Shown: one piece after another, positions 11,920 to 24,642 of the stretch
How positions within the stretch are numbered: the first letter of the stretch is position 1
Layout of the letters: each line of letters opens with the position of its first letter
Origin: Sarcophilus harrisii
Taxonomy: Eukaryota > Chordata > Mammalia > Dasyuromorphia > Dasyuridae
DNA: 64,000 bases
Assembly: GCF_902635505.1 (NCBI RefSeq)
Contig: NC_045426.1
Coordinates: 67,342,007-67,406,006 of the forward strand
Reading direction: 5' to 3'
Notes under the pieces: generated by a model
What the model saw: the letters and a program-made list of their open reading frames with translations, nothing else
Told to the model about the DNA's origin: nothing
The model's database searches: none
Translations under genes and position numbers: made by a program

Positions 11920-12516
11920 AAGTTAAAGAAGTTATCAATGAATTCCCTAAAAAAAGTCTCCAGAGCCTGATGGATTTACAAGTGAATTCTACTACACATA
12001 CAAAGAACAAATAATTCCAATACAATATGAACTATTTTGAGAAATTGGCAAAGAAGTGTTACCAAATTGTGGAATGGATACCTAAACCAGGAAGAGTCAA
12101 AATGTAGAAAAGAAATTATAGATTAATCTCCTTACAATTATTTATGCAAAAAATCATAGTACATTATAAGCAGTAAAGATTTGTATCAGGAACGCAAGAG
12201 TGGTTCCATATCAGGATATTTATTGGCATAATTGAATATATAAATAATAAAACATATAGGAGTCATATGATTATTTCAATAGATGCAGAAAAATCTTTTG
12301 AAAAAAATGCAACAACCATTCCTATCAAAAACATTAGAGAGCATAAGAATAAATGCAAATTGCCTTAAAATGATAATCAACATCTTTCTAAAACCAACAG
12401 CAATCATTATATTTAATGGGGAGAAGCTAGAAGCATTCCCAATAAAATCAGAAGCAAATAAAGAAAGCTCATTATCATCAGTATTATTCAATATTGTGGT
12501 AAAAATGTTAACCTTA

Positions 12517-13217
12517 GTTTCTATTGGACATATCCCAAAGAGATCTTAAATGAGGGAAAGGCACCAATATGTGCAAAAATGTTTGTGGAAGCTCTTTTTG
12601 TAGTGGCAAGAAACTGGAAACTGAATGGAAGATCATTAGTTGGAGAATGTCTGAATAAGTTGTATATTCTATAAGAAATGATCAGCAGGATTATTTCAGA
12701 GAGGCTTGAGAGACTGATATGAACTGATATTAAGTGAAATGAGCAAAACCAGGAGATCATTATATACAGCAACAAAAAGATTATACAATGATCAATTCTG
12801 ATGGATGTGGCTATTTTCAACAATGAGGTGATTTAGGCCAGTTCCAATGATCTTGTGATGAAGAGGGGCCATTTACACCCAGAGAGAAGACTATGGGAAC
12901 CGAGTGTGAATCACAACATAGCATTTTCACTCTTTTTGTTGTTGGTTGTTTGAATTTTATTTTCTTTCTCTTTTTTTTTTCCTTTTTGATCGGATTTTTC
13001 TTGAGCAGCATGATAATTGTATAAATACATATTCATAAGTTAGATTTAACATATATTTTTACCATGTCCAACATATATTGGATTACTAGCCATCTAGGGG
13101 AGGGAGGAGAGATAAGGGGATGGTAAATTGAAATGCAAGGTTTTGCAAAAGTCAATTTTAAAAATTATCCATGCATATATTTTGAAAATAAAAAAAAAAG
13201 ATTTAATAAATAAAAGA
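12517..13217 (+). mobile_element. LINE-1 3' end, 5'-truncated, inserted into the older LINE-1
   Basis: The sense 3' sequence starts at 'ttctattggacatatcccaa' and ends in an A-rich tail. It is bracketed by a 14-bp target duplication, AAATGTTAACCTTA at 12503-12516 and AAATGTTAACTTTA at 13218-13231, with one difference. Confidence 0.9.
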
Positions 13218-13391
13218 AATGTTAACTTTAGCTATAAGGGAAGAATAAGAAATTTAAGGAATTAGAATAAGCAACAATAACCCTTTGCAAATGATATGAT
13301 GATATACATATAGAATTCTAGAGTATTAATTTATAAATTCTTTGAACAAATAAATAATTTTAGAAACGTTCTAGATTATAAAATAAGTCTA

Positions 13392-14110
13392 AGGAAAGGA
13401 TAACGATGAATGTTGGAGGGGATGTGGGGAAACTGGGACCCTGATACATTGTTGGTGGAACTGTGAATGGATCCAGCCATTCTGGAGAGCAATTTGGAGC
13501 TATGCTCAAAAAGTTATCAAAGTGTGCAGTTGTTTCTTTGATCCAGCAGTGTTTCTACTGGCCTTATATCCCAAACAGATCTTAAAGAAGGGAAAGGGAC
13601 CCACAAGTGCAATAATGTTTATGGCAGCCATCTTTGTAGTGTCAAGAAACGGAATTTGAATGGATGCCAATCAATTGGAGAATGGCTAAATAAATTATGG
13701 TAAAAGAATGTTATGGAAAATTATTGTTCTGTAAGAAACAACCAACAAGATGATTTCAGAGTGGCCTGGAGTGACTTACGTGAACTAATACTAAATGAAA
13801 TGAACAGAACAGGAGATCATCAAAAATGGCAGCAAGAAGACTATACGATGAGCAACTCTGATGGACATGGCTCTCTTCAAGAATGAGATGATTCAAACCA
13901 GTTCCAGTTGTTCAATGATGAAGAGAGTCATCTATACTAAGAGAGAGGACTGCAGAAACAACAATATCCTGTGGACCACAGCATAGCAATTTCACTCTTT
14001 CTGTTGATGTTTGCTTACGTTTTCTTTTTCAGTTTTTTCCCTTCTTGATCCAATTTTTCTTGTGCAGCAAGATAACTGTATAAATACGTAAACATATATT
14101 GGATTTAATA

Positions 14111-14154
<44 letters not shown>

Positions 14155-14342
14155 TATAAAACATATTTAACATGTATTGGACTACCTGCCATTGAGGAGA
14201 GGGGGTTGGGGGAAGGAGGGAAAAATTTGAAACAGAAAGTTTTGTAAAGGTCAATGTTAAAAAATGATCCATGCATATGTTTTGTAAATAAAAAGCTTTA
14301 ATAAAATAAAATTTTAAAAAATAAAATAAAAGACAAAAAAAT
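13392..14342 (+). mobile_element. LINE-1 3' end, 5'-truncated, second insertion into the older LINE-1
   Basis: It opens 'aggaaaggataacgatgaat' and proceeds through 'ggggatgtggggaaactggg' to the 3' UTR and an AATAAA-rich A-tail. An imperfect short target duplication (AAAATAAGTCTA versus AAAATGTCTAC) flanks it. A (TA)n run at 14119-14150 lies in its 3' UTR. Confidence 0.85.
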
Positions 14343-15984
14343 AAAATGTCTACATAAATCATTAGCATTCCTATATGTTAAGAGTAAAGCCCAGCAGCAA
14401 GAGATAGAAAGAGAAATTCCATTTGAAATATCTGTAGTCCAATATATTAATATGATAATCACTGTCTAAATTAATTTAATTATTCAGTGCCATACAAATC
14501 AAACTGCCAAAAATTTACTTCATAGAGCTAAAAATAATTAGAAAATCAATGTTTAAAAATGAAAGGTCAAGAATATCAAGGCAATTAATGAAAAAAAATC
14601 AAAGAATTGTGGCCTGTCCATGCCAGACCTAAAGATGAATCATAAAGTGGCTATCATCAAAACCATTTGGTATTGGCTAAGAAATAGAGAAATGATCAGT
14701 GAAATAGATTAGGTATACAAGAAACAATAGTTAATGACTATTGTAATTTATTGTTTGATAAAATCAAGCAATACAGCTTCTGGGATAAGAACTCATTATT
14801 GAAAAAATTTTTCTGGGGAAACTGGAAAATAGTGTGATAGAAATTAGGCATAGAATGACATCTCAGACCCTAAAGCAAATAAAACAAGTACATGATTCAG
14901 ACATAAAAAATGAGAGCTTTAGTCAATTAAGAGATTCAGTGTTACTTTACCTCTCACATCTCTGGGAAAAGAGGAATTTATGACTAAACAAGAAATAGAA
15001 AACATTACGAAATGCAAAACAATTAATTTTGATTACATCAAATTAAAGTTTTTATACAAACAAAATCAATGTAGCTAAGATTATGACTAAGGCAAAATAA
15101 AGCTGCAAAACTATTTTTACAGCCTTTATTTCTAACTTTATATTCAAAATATATAGAGAACTAGGCCAAATTTTAAAGACAACAAGTCATTCCCCAATGG
15201 CTAAATGGTCAAAGGATACTGACAATTTCAGATGAAGAAATCAAAGCCATCTATAGTCATATGAAAAAACTGTGCTAAATTACTATTGATTAGAGAAATG
15301 GAAATTGAAATAACTCTGAGATACCATATCATATTTATCAGATAGACTAAGATTACAGGAAAAGATAATGATAAATGTTGGTAGGGATTTGTAAAAACTG
15401 GGACAGGAATGCCTTGTTAATGGAGTTGTGAACTCATCCAGCCATTCTAGAGGGGAATTTGGCTGTGCCCTAAGAGCTACCAAACTCTGCATTCCCTTAG
15501 ATCCAGCAGTGATACTCCTGAGTCTGTATCACAATGAAATCCCAAAAGAGGGAAAATGACTCACAGGAACAAAATTTCTTGTGGCCCTTCTTTCTGTTGT
15601 GGCAAGCAATTGGAAATGGAGTGCATACCCATTAATTAGGGAATGGCTGAATAAGTTATGGTATGTATTATTATTAATTTTTTAAAGGAATAATAAGCTG
15701 GATGAATTCAGAAAAACCTGGAAAGACTTACATCAACTGATGCTCAGTGAATTGAGTCAAACTAGCAAAACATTTTATATAATAATGGCAAGAATGTATG
15801 ATGAACAACTGTAATAGATTTTGCATTTCTTATCAACAAGTGATTCAAGACAATTTAGACTTTTGAATGAAAATGACAGCTGTACCTAGAGAAAGAAGTA
15901 TGAATACTAAATGTGGATGAAAGCATACACTTTTTACCTTTTTCCCCCTTTGTTCCACAATTATTTGACATCAAGAAAAAGAAC

Positions 15985-16115
15985 TGCCATAAATATTTTT
16001 TGTCTATTAAGGTGCTTTTTCTTTACTTTTTTTTTCTAAAATGATCTCTTTGGGACAAACCTAGTTATGATTTTGCTGGATAAAAGAGTATGTACTGTTT
16101 TATGTCCTTAGATAA
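15985..16115 (-). mobile_element. Short LINE-1 scrap, antisense
   Basis: 'atgatctctttgggacaaac' followed by 'tgctggataaaagagtatg' is the antisense LINE-1 segment also seen at 18220-18280. Confidence 0.5.
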
Positions 16116-16119
16116 GGAT

Positions 16120-17556
16120 GCAAGCCTTGAGGAGATGATAAAAAGATGTGAGAATGTTGGCTCCAGTGTCTTTCAAACTTGAGCTCACAAGCTCCTGTGC
16201 CGGGGTGCTCTGTTGAACAAGAATCAGGGCTTCATGAGGCAGTGGCTGGAGACATCTGAAGACCTGGGATTAGGCATGCTGGCAATCAGTAATCTCTAAG
16301 GGAAAGGTTACAAGTAAGGATTGCCAGACCCTGCAAGGGAAGGTTCAACAGCCTCGTTGAGAGATGAGAAGGTAGGAATGTATAATGGGTCAGGATATAA
16401 TTTTGCCTGTGATGTGCCCAGTGACAGCTGTATAAGGAGCTCAAGTATATAAGTTAGAGAGCCAGAGGTGTGGATGTGGATGTGGATAAACTGGATCCTA
16501 TGAAAACAGGGCTTCAATATCAGAGAACATTCAAAAGGTCCTTTGAAAGGATGAGGAAAGGATTGGCAAGGTCCATCCAACCTTAGTATTTTAGAGAGGG
16601 CTGGGATATTTATGTCTTGTAGGTCTTGATGGGGAAGGTTACTGGATTTCAGAAGGAAAAAACAAGGAAAAATGATTATTCCAGACTCTGAATCATGTAA
16701 TACCAACCATTTGGTCAACCTGAAATCACCTTAGATCTGATGTTGACATTTGGTACCAGATGCTGTTGCTGCTGCCTGCAAGTCACTCATCTCCCCTCTT
16801 CAGTCCAGACCCCATTGGGCAGGACCAGCTATACACTCCTTGTCAGCCTGAAGCAGTTCCAGAAGATGAGAGCTTCATCTTTTTTCCACAGATAAATGTG
16901 GGTCTGACTGCTTTAGGTGGCCCCTTGTGGAAAACTTGGGGAAATTCTATAGCTCTGGTACCAACACCTGATTGAAAATACTTCCCTTCTCATCCCCTTT
17001 ATTGCATCTTTGTATTGTTACTTTTTCTACTTTAAGTCTAAGTTTTATAAGTAAATATATTTTTATATATCTTGTGATTTTATTGTGAGCTATTTTACAT
17101 CTTGTAATTTCATTAAGCAAGCTATTTTTAATATCAAAGCTGGTTTTATGAGCTATCCTCGCTAAACAGAAAGGGGGATGTATAGAGACTATCCTTCTGA
17201 GAATTGCCATATATGCCATGTCAGCTGGTAGGGTAGACCCAGGAGGTAAAAAGGGGCTTGGCCTCTGAGGCGGGAGGTTGTGTCTTACACGGGTCCTCTT
17301 AGGATGCAGCACTAACTCCAAGTGTCTCCCTTCTGCAGTTCCACCCACACAGTGCTGAGTGGTCTAGACACGAGGTAATACTAGAGAAGAGTAAATATAA
17401 ATGGCCAGCTTTGAGTCCATAGGCTAAGGATGCAGAGAGAAGTAGAGAGAAACACATGTAGAAAGATTCAGAGAAGTAGAGAGTGATATACAGAGACATA
17501 CATACACTTGCTCTTTCTTCCTATTAACCCCTGCTGAGATTACCAATAAAGAAAGG

Positions 17557-17560
<4 letters not shown>
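16120..17560 (+). mobile_element. Possible LTR-element remnant of unknown family
   Basis: A purine-rich 'aaacagaaagggggatgtat' at about 17164-17183 runs directly into TGTATAGAGACTATCC, as a polypurine tract runs into an LTR. An AATAAA signal follows at about 17545. A TTTGGTACCAGATG at about 16748 resembles the primer-binding region of the ERVs elsewhere in the window. No gag or pol sequence is recognisable. This is a weak call based on layout only. Confidence 0.35.

Positions 17561-17601
<41 letters not shown>
17561..17601. repeat. (TA)n microsatellite
   Basis: About 20 TA units lie directly after the possible LTR polyadenylation region. Confidence 0.95.
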
Positions 17602-17604
<3 letters not shown>

Positions 17605-17689
17605 ATGGAAAGAGAATAATCATTTCATTGGAATATGTTTAGAATTAAACTTTGGTGTCACTAGGTCACTTTAAAATTTTTTTCATCAT

Positions 17690-18480
17690 TTCATTAATTT
17701 AATTGTACTCAATTTATTTATTTTTAATACACATTGTTTTATGAATCATGCTGGGAGAGAAAAATCAGAGCAAAAAGGAAAAACCATGGAAGAGTTAAAA
17801 AAAACAGAAAAAAGAAGTGAACATAGCATGTGTTAATTTACATTCAGTTTCCTCAGATATTTTTGTGTATGCAGATGGCATTTTCTGTCCAAAATCTATT
17901 GGGATTGCTTCAGATCACTGAATCATTGAGAAGAACTAAGCCTTTCATAGTTGATGATTGCATATTCTTGCTGTTATTGTGTACAATGTATTTCTGGTTC
18001 TGCTTGTTTTGCTTAGCATCAGTTCATGCAAATTTTTCAAGGCCTTTTTATAATCAACTTGCTCATCATTTTTTTATTTTAACAATAATTTTCCATTATA
18101 TTTATGTATCATAACTTGTTCAGTCATTCCTCAATTGATGGACATCCATTTCTTTTCCCATTCTTTGGTACGCAAAGATCTGCACAATTTTGCACATATG
18201 GGTCCTTTGACCTTCTTAATGATTTCCTTGGGATACAGACTCAGTATTGGCTCTGCTGGGTCAAAAGATATGCACAGTTTTATTGCCCTTTGGATACAGT
18301 TCAAGATTATTCTACAGAATGCTTGGATCATTTCACAATTGAACCCACAAAGCATTAAGGCCCCACTTTTCTCACATTCCCTCCAAAATTTATCATTTTC
18401 TTTTACTGTCATCTTAGCCAATATGAGAAGTGTGAGGTGGTAAAACTGTGTAGTTTTAATTTGCATTTCTTTAATAATAG
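17690..18480 (-). mobile_element. LINE-1 3' end, antisense, 5'-truncated
   Basis: Reverse-complemented LINE-1 3' sequence is present: 'gaatcatgctgggagagaaa', 'gcatcagttcatgcaaattt', 'ggatacagactcagtattgg', 'tgtgaggtggtaaaactgtg'. It is the same subregion as 8656-9335. Open frames on both strands here are shadows of it. Confidence 0.82.
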
Positions 18481-18492
18481 TGATATTTTTAA

Positions 18493-18605
18493 ATCTAAGA
18501 ATGACTGAGTCACAAGGCTATATCTTCATAGTTATATTATTTCCTTCTCTGTCTTGAAGCATTTTTGTTAAACTTGTACATGTCTTGTTCCTATGTAAAA
18601 CTATT
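18493..18605 (+). repeat. Diverged direct repeat, copy 1
   Basis: The shared landmarks, in the same order, are 'aatctaagaatgact', 'atatcttcatagttatatta', 'aagcatttttg' and 'tgtaaaact'. The partner is at about 19969-20082. Confidence 0.75.
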
Positions 18606-19968
18606 GCAATATGTAATAACAATGCCTATAAATCATGTCTATCATATAAACATTCTAAGTCCTGCTTAGTCCCAAATCTGTCTTAAATTTAGATAGTTCA
18701 CTTTTCAAAATGCCAGAGACCTGGCCCTGATTTTCAAATGAACAATGACTAGGTTGATGCTATTATTTCTACTTTATACAGAAATTCCTTAAAGAAATTA
18801 TATGTTAACATTTCTATAGTCAGATGGAAAAAAAAACATCCCTGTGATATCCCCAGTGATTATCCAATTCTAAAAAACTTCCTTCTTTATTTGATTTCAT
18901 TATCTATCTTCCCACATCCATATGAGGAAAACAGATGGCCCACATAGACATTATTAAAGTGCCAAAGTTTCAGGGGAAAGGACTAGTTAAGCCAAAACAT
19001 CATTTTACTTACATGTTGGTAGCATGAGTCTCCTTATATTTTTCAATTTTCATATATTTCAACCTCTTTAACAATACCTTGTACTTTAGTGAAGTTATAA
19101 AACTCTTTTTCCTAACCTGAATCTGTATCTCTTTTGTTCTATTATTTGGAGTCTTTACTTGGACTTCATTTCTCTTTCCTTAGGAGGAAGCATTCACTCA
19201 AACACAATGACTGTCCTTATTACATGCAACTATTGATATTCAACAAGGTTGATCCAATAAAAAATAGGTTAAGTTTGCCTTCACTGATAATAAAATTCTG
19301 TTTCCATTGCTTTTTATTACCTTTCTAGATTCACTAAATATATCAAAATACAATGGTCTTATGTATTATTTCATAAGGAAATACAGATACATAAAATTTA
19401 ATTGTTGACTTTCCTATAGATTAACTCTTGTTTTACTTTTTAAAAAATATATTTAATATGTTTGTTTTCTCCCAGTCCCATTTAAAACTTTTTTTTTGCA
19501 TTTGCATTCTTGTCCTCAGCCCCCGCATTAAGAAAGTACATGTGCAGTTAACTGTAAATGTCATGATATAAAAGAAAACATAGATTTCCCCCCCCCCCAA
19601 CAAAAGAACCTCTCAAGAAAAAAAAATTGAAAGACAAAGAGAGATAATTTATAACTTATTCTTAATCTGTGTCAGTTGCCTTACAACTTCTCTTTAAAAC
19701 CTACATTAAATGTTTAGATTAAGAAATAACTTTCAATTCTTTAATGAAATACCATTATATGGTTGTACTTTATGTAGCACAGTCTCAAAGTCCTTTAATA
19801 ACTGTATTACAGTGCCATCTCATAATGATAACCACTAAATGATTTTCTTCCTCTGAAATTACAATATAATGACAAGTAGAAATTCAAAATAAAGGCAGAA
19901 TCTGTTATATAAAGTTTTACTGGTCATGACAAATCTTTGTTATTTAAAGAAACTTATCATCATTTCTT

Positions 19969-20082
19969 TAATCTAAGAATGACTGTCATAAAGTCATATC
20001 TTCATAGTTATATTATTTCCCACTCTGTCCTAAAGCATTTTTGCTGAACTTATAAATGTCTTCTTCCCTTTGTAAAACTGTT
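19969..20082 (+). repeat. Diverged direct repeat, copy 2
   Basis: The same landmarks as 18493-18605 occur with scattered substitutions. The spacing is about 1.47 kb. Either a local duplication or two members of an unrecognised old repeat would explain it. Confidence 0.75.
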
Positions 20083-20557
20083 ATTTTTTTCTGTGAATTG
20101 AGCCATGGGGTTAACTGAGCATATTCATTTGTTTGCAGGGGATTCCCTCTTTTGGGCCTGAGTTAATAGATAAGGATCTGTGTACCTTCTAACATATATT
20201 TATATTTTCCTAGTTATAGCATATTCCCAATGAAATGCTCTTTTCCACTATTCCTTTCATTTAAATATCTTTTACAAACTAAATGGTTATTACCATCAGA
20301 AATGTACACAATGCATAGGATTTCATAAACACCTTAAAGACATTTTTAGTAATGATTCTGAAAATTTCAATTTCTTTTCTCATAAATAAGAATGTCAAAG
20401 TGAAAAATAATTGTGTTTTAGCATTTATTTAACTTTGGGAATTATTCCAACTGACAATATATCTTTCTGTTATGTGGTCTTGTGTGAGTATATTACATAC
20501 ACATACATATATATACATATATGTATTATATATATATAAATACACAATATCATATAC

Positions 20558-20559
<2 letters not shown>

Positions 20560-20611
<52 letters not shown>
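20560..20611. repeat. (TA)n microsatellite
   Basis: A long uninterrupted TA run is preceded by TA/CA-rich sequence from about 20496. Confidence 0.95.
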
Positions 20612-20613
<2 letters not shown>

Positions 20614-21044
20614 TTACATACGGATAGTTAGTGAAGTAAGCAAAGACATGAAGGTAGTATGAACAATGATGACAATATAAATGAATGGAATAAAAATTGA
20701 AAATGAAAATTAAAGCTGCATAAAGAACAATGCTTTGCAGAGGTGAGGAAGCACTGAATGTAAAATATTGCATTTAATAAATTTGCATGTAATTTTCAAT
20801 GTATTGAAAGGTCTTGGTGATTTTTCTCTCCTCTATTTTATTTTAATTCTTTGTTATAGAAGATTGCTCATTGAAATACACAGAATAAATCCCAAAGTTT
20901 TATGCCAATCAGAAGGAGCTTATTTTCTAAAATAAGCTTTAAAGTAGTAATAGATTATGTAACATATAGACTACTGGACTTATAGTCAGGAAAAATTAAG
21001 TGGAAATCTGTCATTAGACATTTATAAGCTATGAGACCCTTACC

Positions 21045-21335
21045 TGTAAAGTCCAGCCTAGCTCTCTGGAGGACTTCAGGATCAACTCGAGTCCTTGGTC
21101 TTAGTGGGGGAGTGAAGGAGGACCAATGTGGCTAGTCAAAGATGGAGTTTGGATTCTGGAGTCTGGTGTCTTCTATTGTGTCTGTAGCTGAGAGAGTGTT
21201 TCTAATTGTTTCAGCCCTTAAAAACTTCAATGCAATTACATCAAGTACTGCATTAAGTATGAGCTTAGATAGAGAATCTTATCTCATCAATCATACTGAG
21301 TCTTAAGTATACCTTTTCAGAGTTCTGGCTCTACA
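21045..21335 (-). repeat. 3' LTR of ERV fossil B
   Basis: The + strand begins TGTAAAGTCCAG and ends GGCTCTACA. It shares 'tactgagtcttaagtatacc' with 27461-27868. It is shorter than its partner. Confidence 0.85.
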
Positions 21336-21367
21336 TCTCCAACCTTCTTTTGTTTTAGAACACAGGT

Positions 21368-21535
21368 GGTCATACACTCCCTGATTTCTCAGGAAGGAAG
21401 GGGAAAACACCAAAAAGGGGGTGATCACGCCCTCCCTAACATCTCAGGAAGGGAGGGGAAAACATGAAAAAGGAAATGATCATGCCCTTCCTGACTTCTC
21501 AGGAAGGGAGATGAAAACCCCAAAGAAAATGGGGA
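21368..21535 (-). repeat. Three-unit 55-bp tandem repeat upstream of the 3' LTR of fossil B
   Basis: The core CTCAGGAAGG recurs at 21388, 21443 and 21498, exactly 55 bp apart. Each core is preceded by a near-complementary 'ccctga' or 'ccttcctga' and followed by 'gggaaaac'-type sequence. Each unit could therefore fold as a hairpin in RNA. The position, between pol and the polypurine tract, is where some simple retroviruses carry RNA-export elements; that role is only inferred. Confidence 0.8.
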
Positions 21536-22009
21536 ATCAAGCCAGATATTGTTAGTAATTTCCTCTGGGCTGAAATTGAAATAAATATACATAAATCTAA
21601 CAACATGGGAGGTATTACACAAGCACATAGTAATATAACACAGACTATTAGTGATATAAAAAACAATATGAATATACACGTCCATAAATCCTAGAAGGAG
21701 GGTATATAAATAACAATCACACATGCATCTCTTTCAATAGCCAAGAGGTAGTCTAAAACCAATTTATTATCCATTACTTCACATGTCAGGGAATCCAATG
21801 ATACCTGCAAGTTATGAAGTCCTGCATCAGTCTCATCATATGTCAGGGATTCCAATGATTCCTGCTGGTTTTAAAGTCCTGCAACAGCCTTATCAACAAT
21901 TTTTGATTTTCATGAGTCAATTGCCATACATGTAGGGTTAACTGTCAGGCTCTTTCAGTGGCACACATTGTCAAAGATGGAACCACCAGATTTTTTTTTA
22001 GGTCTTCTC

Positions 22010-24600
22010 CTTTGTTTCAAGGTTTTTTCTCTTTTTCTGTCTCTCTTTGATGGACAAGGCGAATGTGGCTTGTTGGCACCCATCTGATTGCTTCTCCATT
22101 TGTAGAGATACAAGCAAACCCTCTCCCCCCCATGCAGTTAACCAATATAGTCCCGGCCATTTCTGGATCTCTCCACATTATCTGGCCATTATCTAAAGAT
22201 AGTGGAGTTGCTTGCACTGGACTGCCCTTCCAGTGCGTTATAAAACTGACTGCCAGAGCCAGTGCATCTTTATAAAAAATAAAAAAATAATGATGTAGAG
22301 AGTTAAATTTAAAAGTTCTCCAAGGTTACTTGTGGCTTCCCCTTTCTTCCGTTTTTGAAGGAGTGTCTTGTTGTCTCTGTTTCTCCTTTCTACTATTGCC
22401 TGTCCTTGAGGATTAAAGGGTATGCTAGTGGTGTGTAAAATCTGATATTGTGTGTATCAGATGTATATAAAGTGTGTAAAATGTTTAGAAGTATATGCAG
22501 ATCCATTATCTGTCTTTATTGCTTGTGGTACACCCATAATTGCAAATGTATAAGGAATTCAGTGACTACTCAGGCAGTCTCTTTTGCTGCTGGTATTACA
22601 AAAACTAGATAATGAAATGGTGTCTACTACAACATGGATAAAGGACAGAGGACCAAAAGGCTTATAATGGGTCACATTCATTTGCCAAATTTCACTGGGT
22701 CTCAAACCATGAGGGTTCTTCCCTGGAGGGAGCATAGAAGCATGCAAAGGAAGGCAAGCAGTACAGGCTTTTCCTATGCTCCTAGCTTTGCTTGTTATCT
22801 AAAACTGCAGACATAAAGTTCATGCAGCCTGATGATATTTAGAATGAGATTCTTGGGCTGCCTGAAATAAAGGAATATTGGCTAAATGGTTAGAAGGATA
22901 CCTGCCTTTGAATTTCCATAAAAATTAGGATCTGAAAGTCCACTATGACAGAGGACATGAAAGATATAAATCTTATCTGGATGCTTTCTCACTTGCTCTT
23001 GAAGTCCGTTAAAGAGCTGATATATATTAGAGGCTACAAATTTTATTGAGGCTATGGCAATTCTTTGTACCACACCTACTAAATGGGCTGAATCAGATAT
23101 TATATTTACATCTTTTAGATAATAAGAAATAGAATGATTGCCTACAATTCATTCTGCTAAGTGGACTGAAAAGGAGTTCTGACTACTCTATAGTTAAGTC
23201 TCAAGAGTATACAGCTCAAATGTTATGTTATGCTTCTATAAAGATATAAATAACAATCACACATGCATCTCTTTCAATAGCCAAGAGATAGTCTAAAACC
23301 AATTTATTTATTTAAGAGGAACTTAAGAAAACTTTTCTTCAAAAAGACATTGCTAGTTATATAATAGCTGGGATAGCTTTAATGGAGGCCTGTGTGTAAA
23401 TTTGGAGCTGTGGCCAATAAAATTTGCTACTCTGGGGTGGTTTCACATCAAACATTAATTTGTGCATTGATATAGAAGGTGTATATCTTGTCAGATCTCA
23501 TCCTAGATAATTGTACTACTCATTTAATGGCCTTTAATAAAATTCTAGCCATAAGCATTGGGTAAGGAGTAAGGCTTTGTTCTGGTTGTGAAGGTTCACC
23601 TACTCTATCACACTGTCTCCTTTATGAAGAAATGCTGTGAGTGCCTCTTTTGTAAGAAAAAACTGATATTTCCAAGGGTTTTTGTGTAAGTCTTTCAACC
23701 ACATTGGACAAAGCCAGTTCAACTTCTCTCAAAGCATCTTGAGCTTACAATAGAAGCTAGTTTGGTCAGTTTAAAGCATTGTCTCCCCTTAAAATGTCAT
23801 ATAAAGATGGCAGTTGATAGGCAGTTAAGCCTATCCCTGGACACATCCATATCTCCTATCAATTTCTGAAAGTCATTTAAGGTGTTTAGCTTCTCTGTTC
23901 TTAAAGAAAGTTTTTTGTACTGTAAGCAATTTAGGGTATACTTCATATTGTAAATACTGAAAAGGAGCATGTCTTTGTATTTTTTCAGGCGCTATATGGA
24001 ATTTTTAGTTCCTTAGTGTTTGTATAGTCTTTTGTAGAAATGCTTCTAACATTTGCTCCTCAGGTGCACACCCCAAGGTATCATCCATGCAATGTAATAA
24101 TACAACTCTTGGAAATGCTTTTCTTACTGGAGTAATATAATATCAAATCCTCAATATCTAGAAGGATAGAATAGGAAAAATCATTAATGTCTGTAACCCA
24201 AAGAGGCCATTGTCTAGGCAACTGAGTAGCAGATGGAAGTCCAGAATGAAGAGTTCCCATAGTTTCCATCTGTTCATTTATTTTCTTATATCAGTCAACA
24301 TCCTCCATTTTTCAGATTTCTTTTTTTATAGTAAATACAGGGGTTTTCCAAGGACTTAGAGAAGGTTGTAAGTATCCTTGGCCAAGTTGCTCTTGTACTA
24401 TATCTAGGAAGGCCTGAATTTTATCACTAGCTAAGGGCCATTGTTCTATCCACACTGGTGTATCAGTTTTTCATTGAATAGGAACAGGTGAGAGTGTTGG
24501 CAGGTCTTCAACAGCAGCCCTGCCTAAAAAGCTGAAGCATTTAATTATAATCCTAACTGTTGTAAGATGTTTCTTCCCCACAGATTGATGGGTATTTTTC
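22010..24600 (-). pseudogene. pol remnant of ERV fossil B: reverse transcriptase, RNase H and integrase (fossil)
   Basis: The integrase C-terminal domain is seen around 22017-22217 with GRGFACISTNGEAIRWVPT, matching fossil A. Integrase N-terminal/core sequence lies around 22559-22747 and 22882-23073. RNase H and reverse transcriptase sequence continues to about 24.5 kb. It is broken many times. Confidence 0.85.
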
Positions 24601-24642
24601 AACTATAAAAGGAATAAAAGCTTCTGATTCACCTTCAAATAT

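Larger units (their letters stand above)
11491..15960 (+). mobile_element. Older LINE-1 ORF2-to-3' region, + strand, split by three later insertions
   Basis: Removing the inserts leaves a continuous LINE-1 ORF2 track. Reverse-transcriptase-side sequence lies around 11580-12500 and 13230-13390, then text resembling the later ORF2 from 14345 (compare 59530-60100), and finally the 3' part from about 15170. Inserted within it are a SINE (11764-11919) and two LINE-1 3' ends (12517-13217 and 13392-14342). It has many stops and is clearly dead. Confidence 0.75.
18481..21044. other. Unassigned AT-rich stretch with a diverged internal duplication
   Basis: No gene is recognisable. It contains the two-copy segment listed separately, a run of about 10 C near 19590, and a (TA)n tract. 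Confidence 0.5.

Noticed and set aside
18131-18466. Open frames of 84-111 codons on both strands
   Set aside because: They lie wholly within an antisense LINE-1 3' end that matches other copies in the window, so they are shadows.
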